A DNA stretch of 26,529 nucleotides from UBA2256 sp964453055 (GCA_964453055.1 CAYVOD010000019.1:1-26529), one strand, 5' to 3'; counted from the first letter of the stretch, positions 15,803-24,212 are shown. The notes: generated from the letters alone by a model not told the origin. Program-made: numbers and translations.

Positions 15803-15856
15803 CGTTTTCATCTCGACATTGCTAGATACTCCAGGGCGGCACTACAGAGTCTCCGC

Positions 15857-17407
15857 ATGAAGAAGTTTGTACAAATATTGTCGCGCCGCTCGACGGCGGT
15901 ATTTTTCTCCTTCGCCATACAGCTCGTAGTCCTCGTGGCGGTCCTCGCAGGCTTTTCGGATTCCTTGTACCTATTCAGCGCCGCGAGCCTCGCCCTGAGC
16001 TTCGTCGTCGTCGTCTGGATTCTCAACGACTCGAAAAATCCCGCCTTCAAGCTCGCCTGGATCATCCTAATCCTGGTTTTCCCGATCTTCGGGGGAATCT
16101 TTTATCTTTTATTCGGGAGGAACAGGCTCGATAACCGGTTGCGCAGAGGTTTGGCCAAGGCGGCCGCCATTGGCTCGAGCGGGGAATCGCGGGAAGAGAG
16201 GGAGCGGCTCGCCCAAGACGCCCTCGAGAAACTCGAGAAGCTGGATCCGGACGCCGCCGCCCAAGCCCGCTACATTAGCAAGGCTTCAAAGACGAGACTT
16301 TCCGGCCTGAGCGACACCGTATATTTGAGCCCCGGCGAAGAGGCCTTTTCCGCGATCCTTCGGGAGCTCGAAGCGGCGCGGCGGTATATCTTCCTGGAAT
16401 TTTTCATTATCGCCGAAGGCGGAATGTGGGCGGCGGCGCTCGAGATTTTAGAGCGAAAAGCCAAAGCCGGACTGGACGTGAGGGTTATGTACGACGATTT
16501 CGGCTCCATGGGCCGCCTGCCCAGGGATTATCCCAAAGCCCTCGCGTCGAAAGGGATCCGCTGCGCGGTGTTCAACCCCTTCAAGCCCATACTTTCATCG
16601 ACCCTCAACCACCGGGACCATAGGAAAATCCTCGTGATCGACGGCCGCGTGGCCTTCACCGGCGGCATAAACCTGGCGGACGAGTACATCAACAAGCTTA
16701 AGCGCTTCGGGCATTGGAAAGACAACGCCCTCATGATCAGGGGCGAGGCGGTGGAGGACTTCGCCCGGATGTTCCTGAGCCTGTGGAACTTCGCGGCATC
16801 CGATGCTTCCGGCCTGCCGCCGCCCTTTGACGGCTATCCTCAGCCTGGCGCCGAAGGCGACGGATTCGTCCTGCCCTACGAGGACAATCCCCTAGACGAG
16901 GAAACACTGGGGGTGAATGTCTATCTCAGCTTGATAATGAAAGCCAGGCGCTATCTCTACATAACGACGCCGTACCTCATCATCGACGAGGGGCTTTCGG
17001 GCGCCCTCTGCCTGGCGGCGAAAAGCGGGGTAGACGTCCGGATCATCACCCCAGGAGTGCCGGACAAATGGTACGTGCACTCGGTTACCAGGGCGAACTA
17101 TCGGCCTTTGATCAAATCGGGAGTGAAGGTTTTCGAATACAGCCCGGGATTCATACACTCGAAGAGTTTTCTCTCCGACGACAAAGTGGGAACGATAGGC
17201 ACGATAAACCTGGACTTCCGAAGTTTCTACCTCCACTTCGAGTGCGGAGTTTGGCTTTATGGATGCGAGAGCCTTGGAACCCTGAAAAACGATTTTCTAG
17301 CCACCCAAGCTCTTTGCAGGGAAATTACTCTGCAAGAGCTCGATGCGGAAAAATTAAGGCGTAAGGCGTCGGGGTGGTTGTTTAAGATTTTTTCCCCGCT
17401 TTTCTGA
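15857..17407 (+). CDS. cls: Cardiolipin synthase (phospholipase D superfamily)
   Basis: A 516-residue membrane enzyme that joins two phosphatidylglycerols into cardiolipin. Two N-terminal membrane segments (about 15-33 and 38-55, with a further hydrophobic stretch at 67-86) end in the family motif GGIFYLLFGRN. The two HKD motifs are at H255-K257-D262 (NHRDHRKILVID, then GRVAFTGGIN) and H434-K436-D441 (FIHSKSFLSDD, then GTINLD). Length is normal. No clear Shine-Dalgarno precedes the ATG; AGAGT is the best candidate. The gene appears to be transcribed alone from the extended -10 at 15781. Confidence 0.93.
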   Translation: MKKFVQILSRRSTAVFFSFAIQLVVLVAVLAGFSDSLYLFSAASLALSFVVVVWILNDSKNPAFKLAWIILILVFPIFGGIFYLLFGRNRLDNRLRRGLAKAAAIGSSGESREERERLAQDALEKLEKLDPDAAAQARYISKASKTRLSGLSDTVYLSPGEEAFSAILRELEAARRYIFLEFFIIAEGGMWAAALEILERKAKAGLDVRVMYDDFGSMGRLPRDYPKALASKGIRCAVFNPFKPILSSTLNHRDHRKILVIDGRVAFTGGINLADEYINKLKRFGHWKDNALMIRGEAVEDFARMFLSLWNFAASDASGLPPPFDGYPQPGAEGDGFVLPYEDNPLDEETLGVNVYLSLIMKARRYLYITTPYLIIDEGLSGALCLAAKSGVDVRIITPGVPDKWYVHSVTRANYRPLIKSGVKVFEYSPGFIHSKSFLSDDKVGTIGTINLDFRSFYLHFECGVWLYGCESLGTLKNDFLATQALCREITLQELDAEKLRRKASGWLFKIFSPLF

Positions 17408-17436
17408 GCTCTACCGCTCTCAAACGGAGCTTAAAC

Positions 17437-17895
17437 TCAGATGGCTCCCGGAATGGTCCTTTCCATCTGGCCGATCTCGAAGGCTTGGGAAGAGATGATA
17501 TGCCCCTGTTCTTCGATATATGCCTTGACGATATCTCCGATGGACACGACTCCCACGAGCTTGTCGCCGTCCTTCACCGGCAAATGCCTGAATTTCCTGG
17601 CTGTCATGAGCTTCAGGCAGTCTTCTATGGGTGTGTTGAGTTCCACAAACCAGGGGTCGGGAGTCATTATCTCTTTCACCTGGGAGATATCGCAATTTCG
17701 TCCTTTGATGATGATCTTCCTTGCGAAGTCGCGTTCGGAGAATATTCCGACGAGCTTGCCAGCGTCGTTGGTGACCACGATGGCGCCGATGTTTTTTTCG
17801 GCCATCTTCACCAGGGCGTCGATAACCAAGGCTTCCATGCCGATGCTGACGATTTCGCTCCCCTTGCTGGCCAAAACATCTTTCACTTTCTTCAT
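17437..17895 (-). CDS. CBS-domain pair protein
   Basis: A 152-residue protein made almost entirely of two CBS domains (about 8-62 and 72-130). The first has the typical GAIVVTNDAGKLVGIFSERD stretch, the second RHLPVKDGDKLVGVVSIGDI. Such stand-alone pairs bind adenine nucleotides and act as energy or redox sensors, but the partner is unknown. AAGGAGG lies a few bases before the ATG. It is divergent from the superoxide dismutase gene across a 194-nt AT-rich region and converges on cls with 29 nt between them, without a clear terminator. Confidence 0.93.
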   Translation of the reverse strand: MKKVKDVLASKGSEIVSIGMEALVIDALVKMAEKNIGAIVVTNDAGKLVGIFSERDFARKIIIKGRNCDISQVKEIMTPDPWFVELNTPIEDCLKLMTARKFRHLPVKDGDKLVGVVSIGDIVKAYIEEQGHIISSQAFEIGQMERTIPGAI

Positions 17896-17934
17896 TTCAT
17901 CAACCTCCTTAAAATAACCATATATGCTCCGTAG

Positions 17935-17964
17935 ACTATATATTAGTTATTTTTAATATACCAA
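17935..17964 (-). promoter_or_regulatory. Putative promoter of the CBS gene
   Basis: On the minus strand, TTGGTA (17959-17964) and TATAGT (17935-17940) with an 18-nt spacer, 39 nt before the ATG. The -10 lies inside the near-palindrome ACTATATATTAGT (17935-17947), a possible operator. Confidence 0.45.
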
Positions 17965-17971
17965 TAATAGA

Positions 17972-17981
17972 GACTATAGTC
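17972..17981. promoter_or_regulatory. Perfect palindrome GACTATAGTC in the CBS-sod intergenic region
   Basis: A 10-bp perfect palindrome between two divergent genes. Its core ACTATA is repeated in the -10 region of the CBS promoter 37 bp away. It may be a regulator binding site; this is inference. Confidence 0.35.
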
Positions 17982-18036
17982 AGTATTTATGCGTTATCAA
18001 GTTTCAATTTGGATATAGCCTGGATTATCGCTATCT

Positions 18037-18064
18037 TTGACATATAAGTATTCCTGAATATAGG
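18037..18064 (+). promoter_or_regulatory. Putative promoter of the superoxide dismutase gene
   Basis: A perfect TTGACA (18037-18042) and TATAGG (18059-18064) with a 16-nt spacer, about 25 nt before the ATG. The ribosome site AGGAG falls within the short leader. Confidence 0.5.
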
Positions 18065-18089
18065 AAAATCTTATTTAAAGGAGTGGTAT

Positions 18090-18704
18090 ATGTCATTTAC
18101 GGTACCAGCTTTACAGTATGCTTTCGATGCCCTCGAACCCCATATCGATGCAGAAACCATGAGCATCCATCATGGCAAGCACCATGCCGCCTACGTTTCG
18201 AACCTCAACAAGGCTATCGAGGGGACTGAATACGCCGCCTGGAGCCTCGAGAAATTGGTCCGCGACTGGGACAAGCTGCCCGACGCAATCAAAACCGCGG
18301 TGAGGAACAACGGCGGAGGACACTACAATCACAGCTTTTTCTGGGAAAGTCTCGCCCCGAACGCTGGCGGCACGCCCTCGGGCGCTCTTGCCGACGCTAT
18401 CGAAAAAGAGCTGGGCGGCTTCGACGCTTTCAAGGTTGAATTCAAGAAAGCGGCCCTGGGCCGATTCGGCTCAGGCTGGGCCTGGCTTTCGTACGACGGC
18501 ACGTCCGGGAAACTCGTCATCGGGTCTACAGCGAATCAAGACAATCCCTTGGCCGGGGGCTTGACCCCGCTTCTGGGCGTCGATGTCTGGGAACACGCTT
18601 ATTACCTGAAATACCAGAACCGCCGGGCGGATTATCTGGACGCGTTCTTCAATGTCATCGATTGGAAAAAGATCGAGGAGCGCTTCGCGGAGGCTCGTGG
18701 CTGA
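18090..18704 (+). CDS. sodA: Superoxide dismutase, probably Mn type
   Basis: A 204-residue enzyme that converts superoxide to oxygen and peroxide. Metal ligands are H27 (SIHHGKHH), H81 (YNHSFFW), D165 and H169 (DVWEHAYY). Gly-Gly-His before NHS and the Gln of STANQDNP (Q150) are the pattern of Mn-dependent members; Fe enzymes usually carry the Gln at the other position. There is no signal peptide, so it is cytosolic. AGGAG is 7-8 nt before the ATG. The gene ends before a strong terminator shared with the tRNA genes. Its presence suggests exposure to some oxygen. Confidence 0.96.
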   Translation: MSFTVPALQYAFDALEPHIDAETMSIHHGKHHAAYVSNLNKAIEGTEYAAWSLEKLVRDWDKLPDAIKTAVRNNGGGHYNHSFFWESLAPNAGGTPSGALADAIEKELGGFDAFKVEFKKAALGRFGSGWAWLSYDGTSGKLVIGSTANQDNPLAGGLTPLLGVDVWEHAYYLKYQNRRADYLDAFFNVIDWKKIEERFAEARG

Positions 18705-18753
18705 AGGGATTTCACGTAGCCGCTATCGCAGTTGTCGCGACGGTCGGCGAGAT

Positions 18754-18803
18754 AAAAAAAGAAGCCCGCGCATCGCCCATCAGGGACGCGCGGGCCCTTT
18801 TTT
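18754..18803. terminator. Bidirectional terminator between sodA and tRNA-Glu
   Basis: An 8-bp GC stem (GCCCGCGC, 18764-18771, with 18788-18795) with an inner CCC/GGG pairing is flanked by seven A on the left and seven T on the right. It can therefore stop sodA from the left and the tRNA transcript from the right. Confidence 0.85.
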
Positions 18804-18875
18804 TAGCCCCTAGGGGAGTCGAACCCCTCTTTAAAGATTGAGAATCTTTTGTCCTAACCGATAGACGAAGGGGCC
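18804..18875 (-). tRNA. tRNA-Glu (anticodon CTC)
   Basis: A 72-nt cloverleaf on the minus strand. The acceptor GGCCCCT pairs with AGGGGCT (G1-U72 wobble). The anticodon stem AAAGA/TCTTT carries loop TTCTCAA, anticodon CTC (18840-18842). The T arm is AGGGG-TTCGACT-CCCCT. The 3' CCA is not encoded; the A73 complement abuts the terminator T-run. Confidence 0.95.
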
Positions 18876-18880
18876 GCGTG

Positions 18881-18913
18881 AAGGGAAAAACTCTCGTCGA
18901 GAGTTTTTCCCTT
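18881..18913. repeat. Long perfect inverted repeat between the two tRNA genes
   Basis: Fifteen pairs (AAGGGAAAAACTCTC and its complement) around a 3-nt core. It fills almost the whole spacer between tRNA-Gln and tRNA-Glu. It could be an RNA processing hairpin or an internal terminator; the T-run is inside the stem. Confidence 0.7.
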
Positions 18914-18922
18914 GCGAGGTGA

Positions 18923-18995
18923 TTTCCCCAGGGAGGATTCGAACCCCCACAAGCAGATCCAGAGTCTGCCGTGCTACCATTACACAACCGGGGAA
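18923..18995 (-). tRNA. tRNA-Gln (anticodon CTG)
   Basis: A 73-nt cloverleaf on the minus strand. The acceptor TTCCCCG pairs with TGGGGAA (one G-U). The anticodon stem GCAGA/TCTGC carries loop CTCTGGA, anticodon CTG (18960-18962). The T arm is GGGGG-TTCGAAT-CCTCC. CCA is not encoded. It starts 45 nt after the recJ stop and may be read through from it. Confidence 0.95.
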
Positions 18996-19040
18996 TGCAC
19001 GCGAACCGGCGCTTACAATAACGTCCTAGGGGCTTTTTAG

Positions 19041-21194
19041 TCAATCCCTGGAGTATTCGGCCCCGGACCTGCGGATGTCGAAAAGCTCGAGCTGGGGCCG
19101 TTCTTCCCCGTTCCAGCGGTTGACGCCGAGCTTGAAGAGCAAGTCGACCTTGTCCCTTGTCTTGAAGGAAAAATCCCGCTCTAACCGTTCCGCGCCGTCC
19201 CAGAGAAGGGCGGGCCACTTGTAGGCTCCGAAATCCAGGGTGAGCTTGAGGTGGCTCTTGGCCGAGCGGCCTACGATCTGGGCATCCACCATGGGTACTT
19301 CCCGGGCCATGAAAACAAGCGGCGGGTTGCCTTCGCCGAAAGGCTCGAACCGAGCCCAGACTTTCTGCAGCTCCGGCCGGAGGTAGGCATGGGGGAGCTC
19401 CGCATCGATAACGAGACATTCATCCGTCTCTGCCGTATCGCTTTTCTGGAGCTCCTTTTCGGCCTTGTCGACGAACACTTCCCAGTTCTCCCGGGTCAGG
19501 GAAAAGCCGGCGGCGGCGTCATGGCCGCCATAATCGATGAATAGGTTCGAACAGGCTTCCAGGAGTCCGGAGATTTTGTAACCATTGGCGCTGCGGACCG
19601 ATCCGACCACGGTACCGTCCTCCCTGAAGGCCGCGACTATGGCAGGCACCTTGAAGGTACCCGTCATCCGGGAGGCCAGGAGTCCCGTGATGCCGCTTTT
19701 CACCAGCGGGGATCCGAGCAGGACGAATCGGCGGCCGTTTTTCTCGAAACTTTCTCCGGCGGAAGGGTAGAGGGCTTCCCAGGCTTCTGAGCCCATTTTC
19801 TTGCGTTCGCTGTTCGCCTCGACGATAGCCTCTCCGGCTTCGATTCTCCCAGAAGCTTCCTTGTCCATCAGAAGCTTCAGGGCGATCTCGGGCTTGCCGA
19901 TCCTGCCCGCCGCGTTCAGCAAGGGGGTTATCTGCCAGGCTATTTCGGTTGCTTTGAGATTACGGCTTAACCCCTGGAGCTGAAAGAGCTCTTTCAGGCC
20001 GTTCCTGGGCATTTGGGCGATCGAAGCCAGGCCGCGACGCACGATGATGCGGTTTTCGTCCTGCAATGGCATTATGTCCGCGATGGTGCCCAGGGTGGCG
20101 AGCTGGAGCAGCTGATCCGGCCCTCCGAACGGCGCGAAGGCTTTTTCCCAGGCGAGGGCTTCGAAGGCTGCTTTCAGGGCGTCGATATCCCCGGCGGGTT
20201 TTTCGGCGTAGAGGTCCACCTTGAGCAGCCGCCGTAGCTCCGCCAAGGTCCTGCCAGCCCACGCGGGGAAGAGAAGAGCTCCCTCGTCAGCCAGATCGAA
20301 GCTTTCGATTTCTATTGACGAGCCGAAAAGGGCGCGCGCCTTTCCGTTCAGGTCTTTTTTCCCCCAGACGAAGATCGAGCGATCGTTCAAGAAACGGGCT
20401 AGTCTTTCCAGGACGCTTTGAACCTTGTTTTCGGTCAGGGTTTCTGAAAAGCGACCGGTCTCGACGAGATTGTGAAGCTTTATCGCCTCGATTTTCCAGC
20501 TATGCTCATCCCCTTCCTTCGTATCGCAAATGCTCAGGAGGGCGGTGGGCTGCTTGTAGAGCGAAGTCTTGCCCAGGGCGCAGGCGGCGGCCAGCTTGAA
20601 GGCCACCCCGGCTCCCGCCAAATCCCTGAAAGGATAGCCGCAGCCTTCGATTTTGGGATCTATCACCGACAAGGCTACAGGCGGCTCGCTCGCCTGGAGG
20701 CGATGATGGTCGCATACGATGACGTCTATCCCTAGCTCCGATGCCCGCGCTACCTCGGCGTGATTGGAGATGCCGCAGTCCACGGTGATTATGAGGCCTG
20801 GGCCCTTGGCAGCGAATGCCTCGAGAACGGGGAGGGATAGCCCGTAGGGCTCCTCGCCTTGGGGAACGCGATATTCGGCCTCGATGCCCAGGGCGGCCAG
20901 GGATTCCACGAGCAGGGTCGTGGCCGTCACTCCGTCGGTATCGCTGTCGCCGAAGACCAGGACCCGCTCGCCTTCGTCGGCGGCCAGGAATATCCTGTCC
21001 ACAGCGTCCTCCATGGCGCTGAAGAGAAAGGGATTGCGGAGGTGGCGGAGATCGTTTTCCAGGTAGTAGAGGACCTGGGAGGCCTGGCTCTGCTTTCGGC
21101 GGGCCAGTATCGCGGCGCTGAGGCTGTCTATTCCAAAGCGGCGGACCATGGTCTTGACCGCTTCCTGATCTATTTCATCCTTGATCCATCTCAT
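19041..21194 (-). CDS. recJ: Single-stranded-DNA-specific exonuclease RecJ
   Basis: A 717-residue 5'-3' ssDNA exonuclease of the DHH family, active in the RecF recombination and mismatch repair pathways. Catalytic motifs: GDSDTDG (82-88, variant of the usual GDYDxDG), VDCGISN (138-144), CDHH (161-164), then LGTIADIMPL (368-377), NAAGRIG and GGHDAAAGF (556-564) in the DHHA1 domain, and a C-terminal OB fold. E. coli RecJ has 577 residues. Here an insert of about 120 residues (roughly 215-350) lies between the AGAGVAF block and LGTIADI. The ATG overlaps the deoA stop by 4 bp (ATGA), with GGAGGAG upstream, so translation is coupled. Confidence 0.95.
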   Translation of the reverse strand: MRWIKDEIDQEAVKTMVRRFGIDSLSAAILARRKQSQASQVLYYLENDLRHLRNPFLFSAMEDAVDRIFLAADEGERVLVFGDSDTDGVTATTLLVESLAALGIEAEYRVPQGEEPYGLSLPVLEAFAAKGPGLIITVDCGISNHAEVARASELGIDVIVCDHHRLQASEPPVALSVIDPKIEGCGYPFRDLAGAGVAFKLAAACALGKTSLYKQPTALLSICDTKEGDEHSWKIEAIKLHNLVETGRFSETLTENKVQSVLERLARFLNDRSIFVWGKKDLNGKARALFGSSIEIESFDLADEGALLFPAWAGRTLAELRRLLKVDLYAEKPAGDIDALKAAFEALAWEKAFAPFGGPDQLLQLATLGTIADIMPLQDENRIIVRRGLASIAQMPRNGLKELFQLQGLSRNLKATEIAWQITPLLNAAGRIGKPEIALKLLMDKEASGRIEAGEAIVEANSERKKMGSEAWEALYPSAGESFEKNGRRFVLLGSPLVKSGITGLLASRMTGTFKVPAIVAAFREDGTVVGSVRSANGYKISGLLEACSNLFIDYGGHDAAAGFSLTRENWEVFVDKAEKELQKSDTAETDECLVIDAELPHAYLRPELQKVWARFEPFGEGNPPLVFMAREVPMVDAQIVGRSAKSHLKLTLDFGAYKWPALLWDGAERLERDFSFKTRDKVDLLFKLGVNRWNGEERPQLELFDIRRSGAEYSRD

Positions 21195-22501
21195 GAATTG
21201 GAAAGCTCCTCCAGAACGAGGGGGCTTTCCCTCGGGGGTTTTTCGGAGATTTTAAGGGCCTTGACGGCCAAATCCATGGCCGGGCCGAGGCAGGCCCGGT
21301 CCTTGCCGTAAATGCTGGCTACCAGATCGCCCTGGCGGACGGCGTCGCCTTTTTTGCGACTGAAGATGAAGCCGACATCGGGCCGAACCTGATCGGCCGT
21401 CGTGTTTCTGCCGACGCCGAGAATCACTCCCGCCAGCCCGACCGAGTAGGCGTCTATCGAGGCGATATGACCGGAGACGGGAGCCCTCAGCTCGACGCTA
21501 TAGGAAGAACGATAGTTTCCTCTGAGCTCCGCGAGGCGCGTGAGGTCTCCGCCCTGGCGGCTTACGTTTTTATAAAAGAGTTCTAGGGCTTTCCCCGAGG
21601 ACAGGGCTGCCCCGCAGAGAGCCTCACCTGCTTCGACCGTGGCGGCTTTGCCGGAGCTGACCAGCATCCAGGCGCCAAAGCGCAGGGTCAAGGCCATGAC
21701 ATCCTCCGGCCCCCTGCCTTCCAGGCAATCGAGGGTTTCCTCGATTTCGAAAAAATTGCCAACCTTGCGGCCTAGCGGCTCGCTCATGTCGGTGATGAGG
21801 GCGACGACCTTCTTGCCCATGGACTCGCCGGTATTCACCAGGCTAGCCGCCAGGGCCCTGGCCTCGTCCCGGGTTTTCATGAAGGCGCCGGGTCCGCATT
21901 TGACGTCGAAGACCAGGGATTGCGCGCCCTCGGCGACTTTTTTGGAAAGGATGGACGCGGTGATGAGGGGGACGGATTCCACCGTGGCGGTGACGTCCCG
22001 AAGGGCGTAGAGCTTCTTGTCCGCCGGCACGACTCTCGCGCTTTGCCCCGTCATGGCAAAGCCTTCGGCTTCGAGGCCTTCGCGGAACGCTTTCAGGTCC
22101 AGGTCCGTTCTGTAGCCAGGGATTGATTCTAGCTTGTCCAGGGTGCCGCCGGTGTGGCCTAAGGCCCTGCCCGACATCATCGGCACCTTGGCGCCGCAGG
22201 CCGCGACGATGGGCGCCAGGGGAAGGGAGATTTTATCGCCCACGCCTCCGGTGGAGTGCTTGTCCACGAAGGGACCTGCCAGCCCGGATAGGTCCATCGT
22301 CTCGCCCGAATCGAGCATGGCCGAGGTGAGGCTGGCCGTTTCGGAGGCTTCCATGCCTTTGAAATAAATGGCCATGAGCAGGGCCGAAGCCTGGTAATCG
22401 GGGATGGAGCCTTCCACGTAGCCCCGGATGAAAAAATCGATTTCAGCCTTGGAAAGGCTCAAGCCCGAGCGCTTTTTCATGATGATGTCGACGGCTCTCA
22501 T
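21191..22501 (-). CDS. deoA: Thymidine / pyrimidine-nucleoside phosphorylase
   Basis: A 436-residue salvage enzyme that splits thymidine or related pyrimidine nucleosides with phosphate to base and (deoxy)ribose-1-phosphate. The phosphate-binding KHSTGGVGDK is at 81-90, followed by SGRALGHTGGTLDKLE (104-119) and the nucleoside-binding LYALRDVTATVES (168-180). The C-terminal biotinyl-like fold begins near residue 345. The thymidine-only and broad-specificity types cannot be separated confidently here. AAGGAGAG lies shortly before the ATG. It shares four bases with recJ downstream and follows recO by 46 nt. Confidence 0.95.
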   Translation of the reverse strand: MRAVDIIMKKRSGLSLSKAEIDFFIRGYVEGSIPDYQASALLMAIYFKGMEASETASLTSAMLDSGETMDLSGLAGPFVDKHSTGGVGDKISLPLAPIVAACGAKVPMMSGRALGHTGGTLDKLESIPGYRTDLDLKAFREGLEAEGFAMTGQSARVVPADKKLYALRDVTATVESVPLITASILSKKVAEGAQSLVFDVKCGPGAFMKTRDEARALAASLVNTGESMGKKVVALITDMSEPLGRKVGNFFEIEETLDCLEGRGPEDVMALTLRFGAWMLVSSGKAATVEAGEALCGAALSSGKALELFYKNVSRQGGDLTRLAELRGNYRSSYSVELRAPVSGHIASIDAYSVGLAGVILGVGRNTTADQVRPDVGFIFSRKKGDAVRQGDLVASIYGKDRACLGPAMDLAVKALKISEKPPRESPLVLEELSNS

Positions 22502-22547
22502 AGACTCTCCTTTCCCTGGATATACGGTGACAATCGCATACTATACT

Positions 22548-23330
22548 TCATTTCGGGCCGGCGGTTAATGCCGGATCGATTTCGAGGCTCAAAAGGACGC
22601 CCTCCGCCGCTTTCTGTGAAAGGTAATAGAGGAGGGAACGAAGCGAATCGAGGTTTCGCCTTACTCCGTCCGGAAGGCCGCAGTCTTGGATTTTCGCCGC
22701 GTCGAGTCTTTCCAGGATTTCGATATCCTCGGCGCTCAGCCCTATTCCTTGGGCCTCGCATCCTGGGCAGGCGAAGCCTTCGAGGCGTGGGGAATAATAA
22801 AGCCGGGGAGTCGAGGTGGGAGTGTCCCGGGCCGTCTGTATTCGCTTTCCGCAGGCGACGCAGTGGCTCCAATCCGGCTCGAGGCCCATGATCCCGAGGG
22901 ATTTCCAGAGAAAGGCCAGAAGCTTGATCTCCACTTCCTCCTCCGAAGCCGCCTCGAGGGCGCGCAAGAGGGAAAGGCAGAGAGCGAGCAGGCTTTGGTA
23001 TTCGCCGCCGCAGCCCTGGGTTTTTATCGCTATCTCCGCCATTACCGATGCCGACCAGAGCTTGGCGTAGCTTTCGCGGATGCCCTGGAAGGATTCGAGG
23101 ATGCTCAGGTCGTTCAGTTTCCTGTAATGCTTGACCGGATCGGCGTAGACAAAGGCCTGGGCGGCCACGAAGGGGGCAGCTGAGGAACGCAGCGAACTCT
23201 TGGCTCCGCCGAAGAGGAAGACGTCGATGATCCCTTCCTCGGCGGTGAGGAGGCTCAGTATGCGGTGGCCCGCGGGGCTGTCCTTGGCCCGGAGTATCAA
23301 GGCCCCGTATCGTTCCAGTCTATCGGGCAT
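22548..23330 (-). CDS. recO: DNA repair protein RecO
   Basis: A 260-residue mediator that loads RecA on SSB-coated ssDNA in the RecFOR pathway. The N-terminal OB fold (about 1-80) has the usual start (ALILRAKDSPAGHRILSLLT). A helical region follows, then a four-Cys zinc site C157-x2-C160 and C188-x2-C191. Length is normal for the family. It lies 18 nt after the rhomboid gene. Its ribosome site is weak (AAGG, about 13 nt from the ATG), so coupling to the upstream gene is likely. Its neighbour recJ belongs to the same repair pathway. Confidence 0.92.
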   Translation of the reverse strand: MPDRLERYGALILRAKDSPAGHRILSLLTAEEGIIDVFLFGGAKSSLRSSAAPFVAAQAFVYADPVKHYRKLNDLSILESFQGIRESYAKLWSASVMAEIAIKTQGCGGEYQSLLALCLSLLRALEAASEEEVEIKLLAFLWKSLGIMGLEPDWSHCVACGKRIQTARDTPTSTPRLYYSPRLEGFACPGCEAQGIGLSAEDIEILERLDAAKIQDCGLPDGVRRNLDSLRSLLYYLSQKAAEGVLLSLEIDPALTAGPK

Positions 23331-23348
23331 AGCGTGCCGATAACCTTA

Positions 23349-24074
23349 TCAGTCCTCGTCCTCGACGATCCACCAGCGCACGCCCCCCGATTCGCCACGC
23401 TTGAGGCGTTCCTGCCTTTCCTTTTCGATACGCGTCTGTTCCCTTCGCTTATACGAGCGGGACCAGAGCCAGGACGCGCCAAAGCCGCCGAGGTGGGCGA
23501 GGTAGGCGGTGCCGCCTGCGCTCAGGCCTGAGAGGCCGCCGAAAACCTGCAGGAGGAACCAGAAGCCGATCACCAGCCAGGCCGAAAGGGCGGTGGGAAT
23601 GAAGTTGAAAAGAAGGACGATAACCTTGTTGCCGGGGAAAAGCACGAGGTAGGAGGCGAGAACGGCGGAAATCGCTGCCGAGGCGCCGACCAGGGGGACT
23701 TCGGCCGCCGCTCCGCCGGCGATGGAGGCGGCCGCTACATGGGCGAGGACGCCGAGGCTTCCCGCTATGAGGTAGAGGGCGAGGTATCTGCGCCTGCCGA
23801 GGCGGCATTCGACATTGTCGCCGAAAATGCCCAGGAAGAGCATGTTGCCGAAGAGATGGGCAATGCCGGCATGGGCGAACTGGCTGGTGAGTATGGTCAG
23901 AAGGCCTCTTCCCCTGATGATTTCCGAAGGTACGACGGCCATGGCGAGGGTGGCTGCTTCGTTCCTTCCAAAGCGCTGGATGAAGATGAAAACCGCCAGG
24001 TTGACTAAGACGAGAAGCCAGGTCGCGATGGCCGGTCCTCTTTTGCAGCTGTTCTGGTCGCCTATAGGTAACAC
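23349..24074 (-). CDS. Rhomboid-family intramembrane serine protease
   Basis: A 241-residue membrane protein with about six hydrophobic segments. H68, H73 and N77 lie in FAHAGIAHLFGNMLFLG. The catalytic Ser132 is in GASA and the catalytic His194 in AHLGGFGASW. The common motif is GxSG; here the last Gly is Ala. The C-terminal 35 residues are a highly charged, probably cytoplasmic tail. The start is GTG at 24074 with AGGAGA about 6 nt before it. Sequence further upstream in frame is antisense to the HAD gene and not coding here. The substrate is unknown. It heads the operon with recO, deoA and recJ. Confidence 0.9.
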   Translation of the reverse strand: MLPIGDQNSCKRGPAIATWLLVLVNLAVFIFIQRFGRNEAATLAMAVVPSEIIRGRGLLTILTSQFAHAGIAHLFGNMLFLGIFGDNVECRLGRRRYLALYLIAGSLGVLAHVAAASIAGGAAAEVPLVGASAAISAVLASYLVLFPGNKVIVLLFNFIPTALSAWLVIGFWFLLQVFGGLSGLSAGGTAYLAHLGGFGASWLWSRSYKRREQTRIEKERQERLKRGESGGVRWWIVEDED

Positions 24075-24094
24075 GCGTTTCTCCTGTTGCGATA

Positions 24095-24123
24095 AATATA
24101 GTGTAAACAAGATCGCATGGCTA
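24095..24123 (-). promoter_or_regulatory. Putative promoter of the rhomboid-recO-deoA-recJ operon
   Basis: On the minus strand, TAGCCA (24118-24123) and TATATT (24095-24100) have a 17-nt spacer, 20 nt before the GTG. The leader contains the AGGAGA ribosome site. Confidence 0.45.
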
Positions 24124-24176
24124 TATTGGATAAAGAGAACCGGCCGCGCGGCTGCAGGGTCGGAGCAGGGCGAGAG

Positions 24177-24206
24177 TTGAAGCGGCTCGCCCATCCATGG
24201 TACAAA
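24177..24206 (+). promoter_or_regulatory. Possible promoter of the HAD gene
   Basis: TTGAAG (24177-24182) and TACAAA (24201-24206) with an 18-nt spacer and a TG one base before the -10. The -10 ends only 6 nt before the ATG, so a transcript from it would be leaderless. Confidence 0.35.
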
Positions 24207-24212
24207 AGTACG

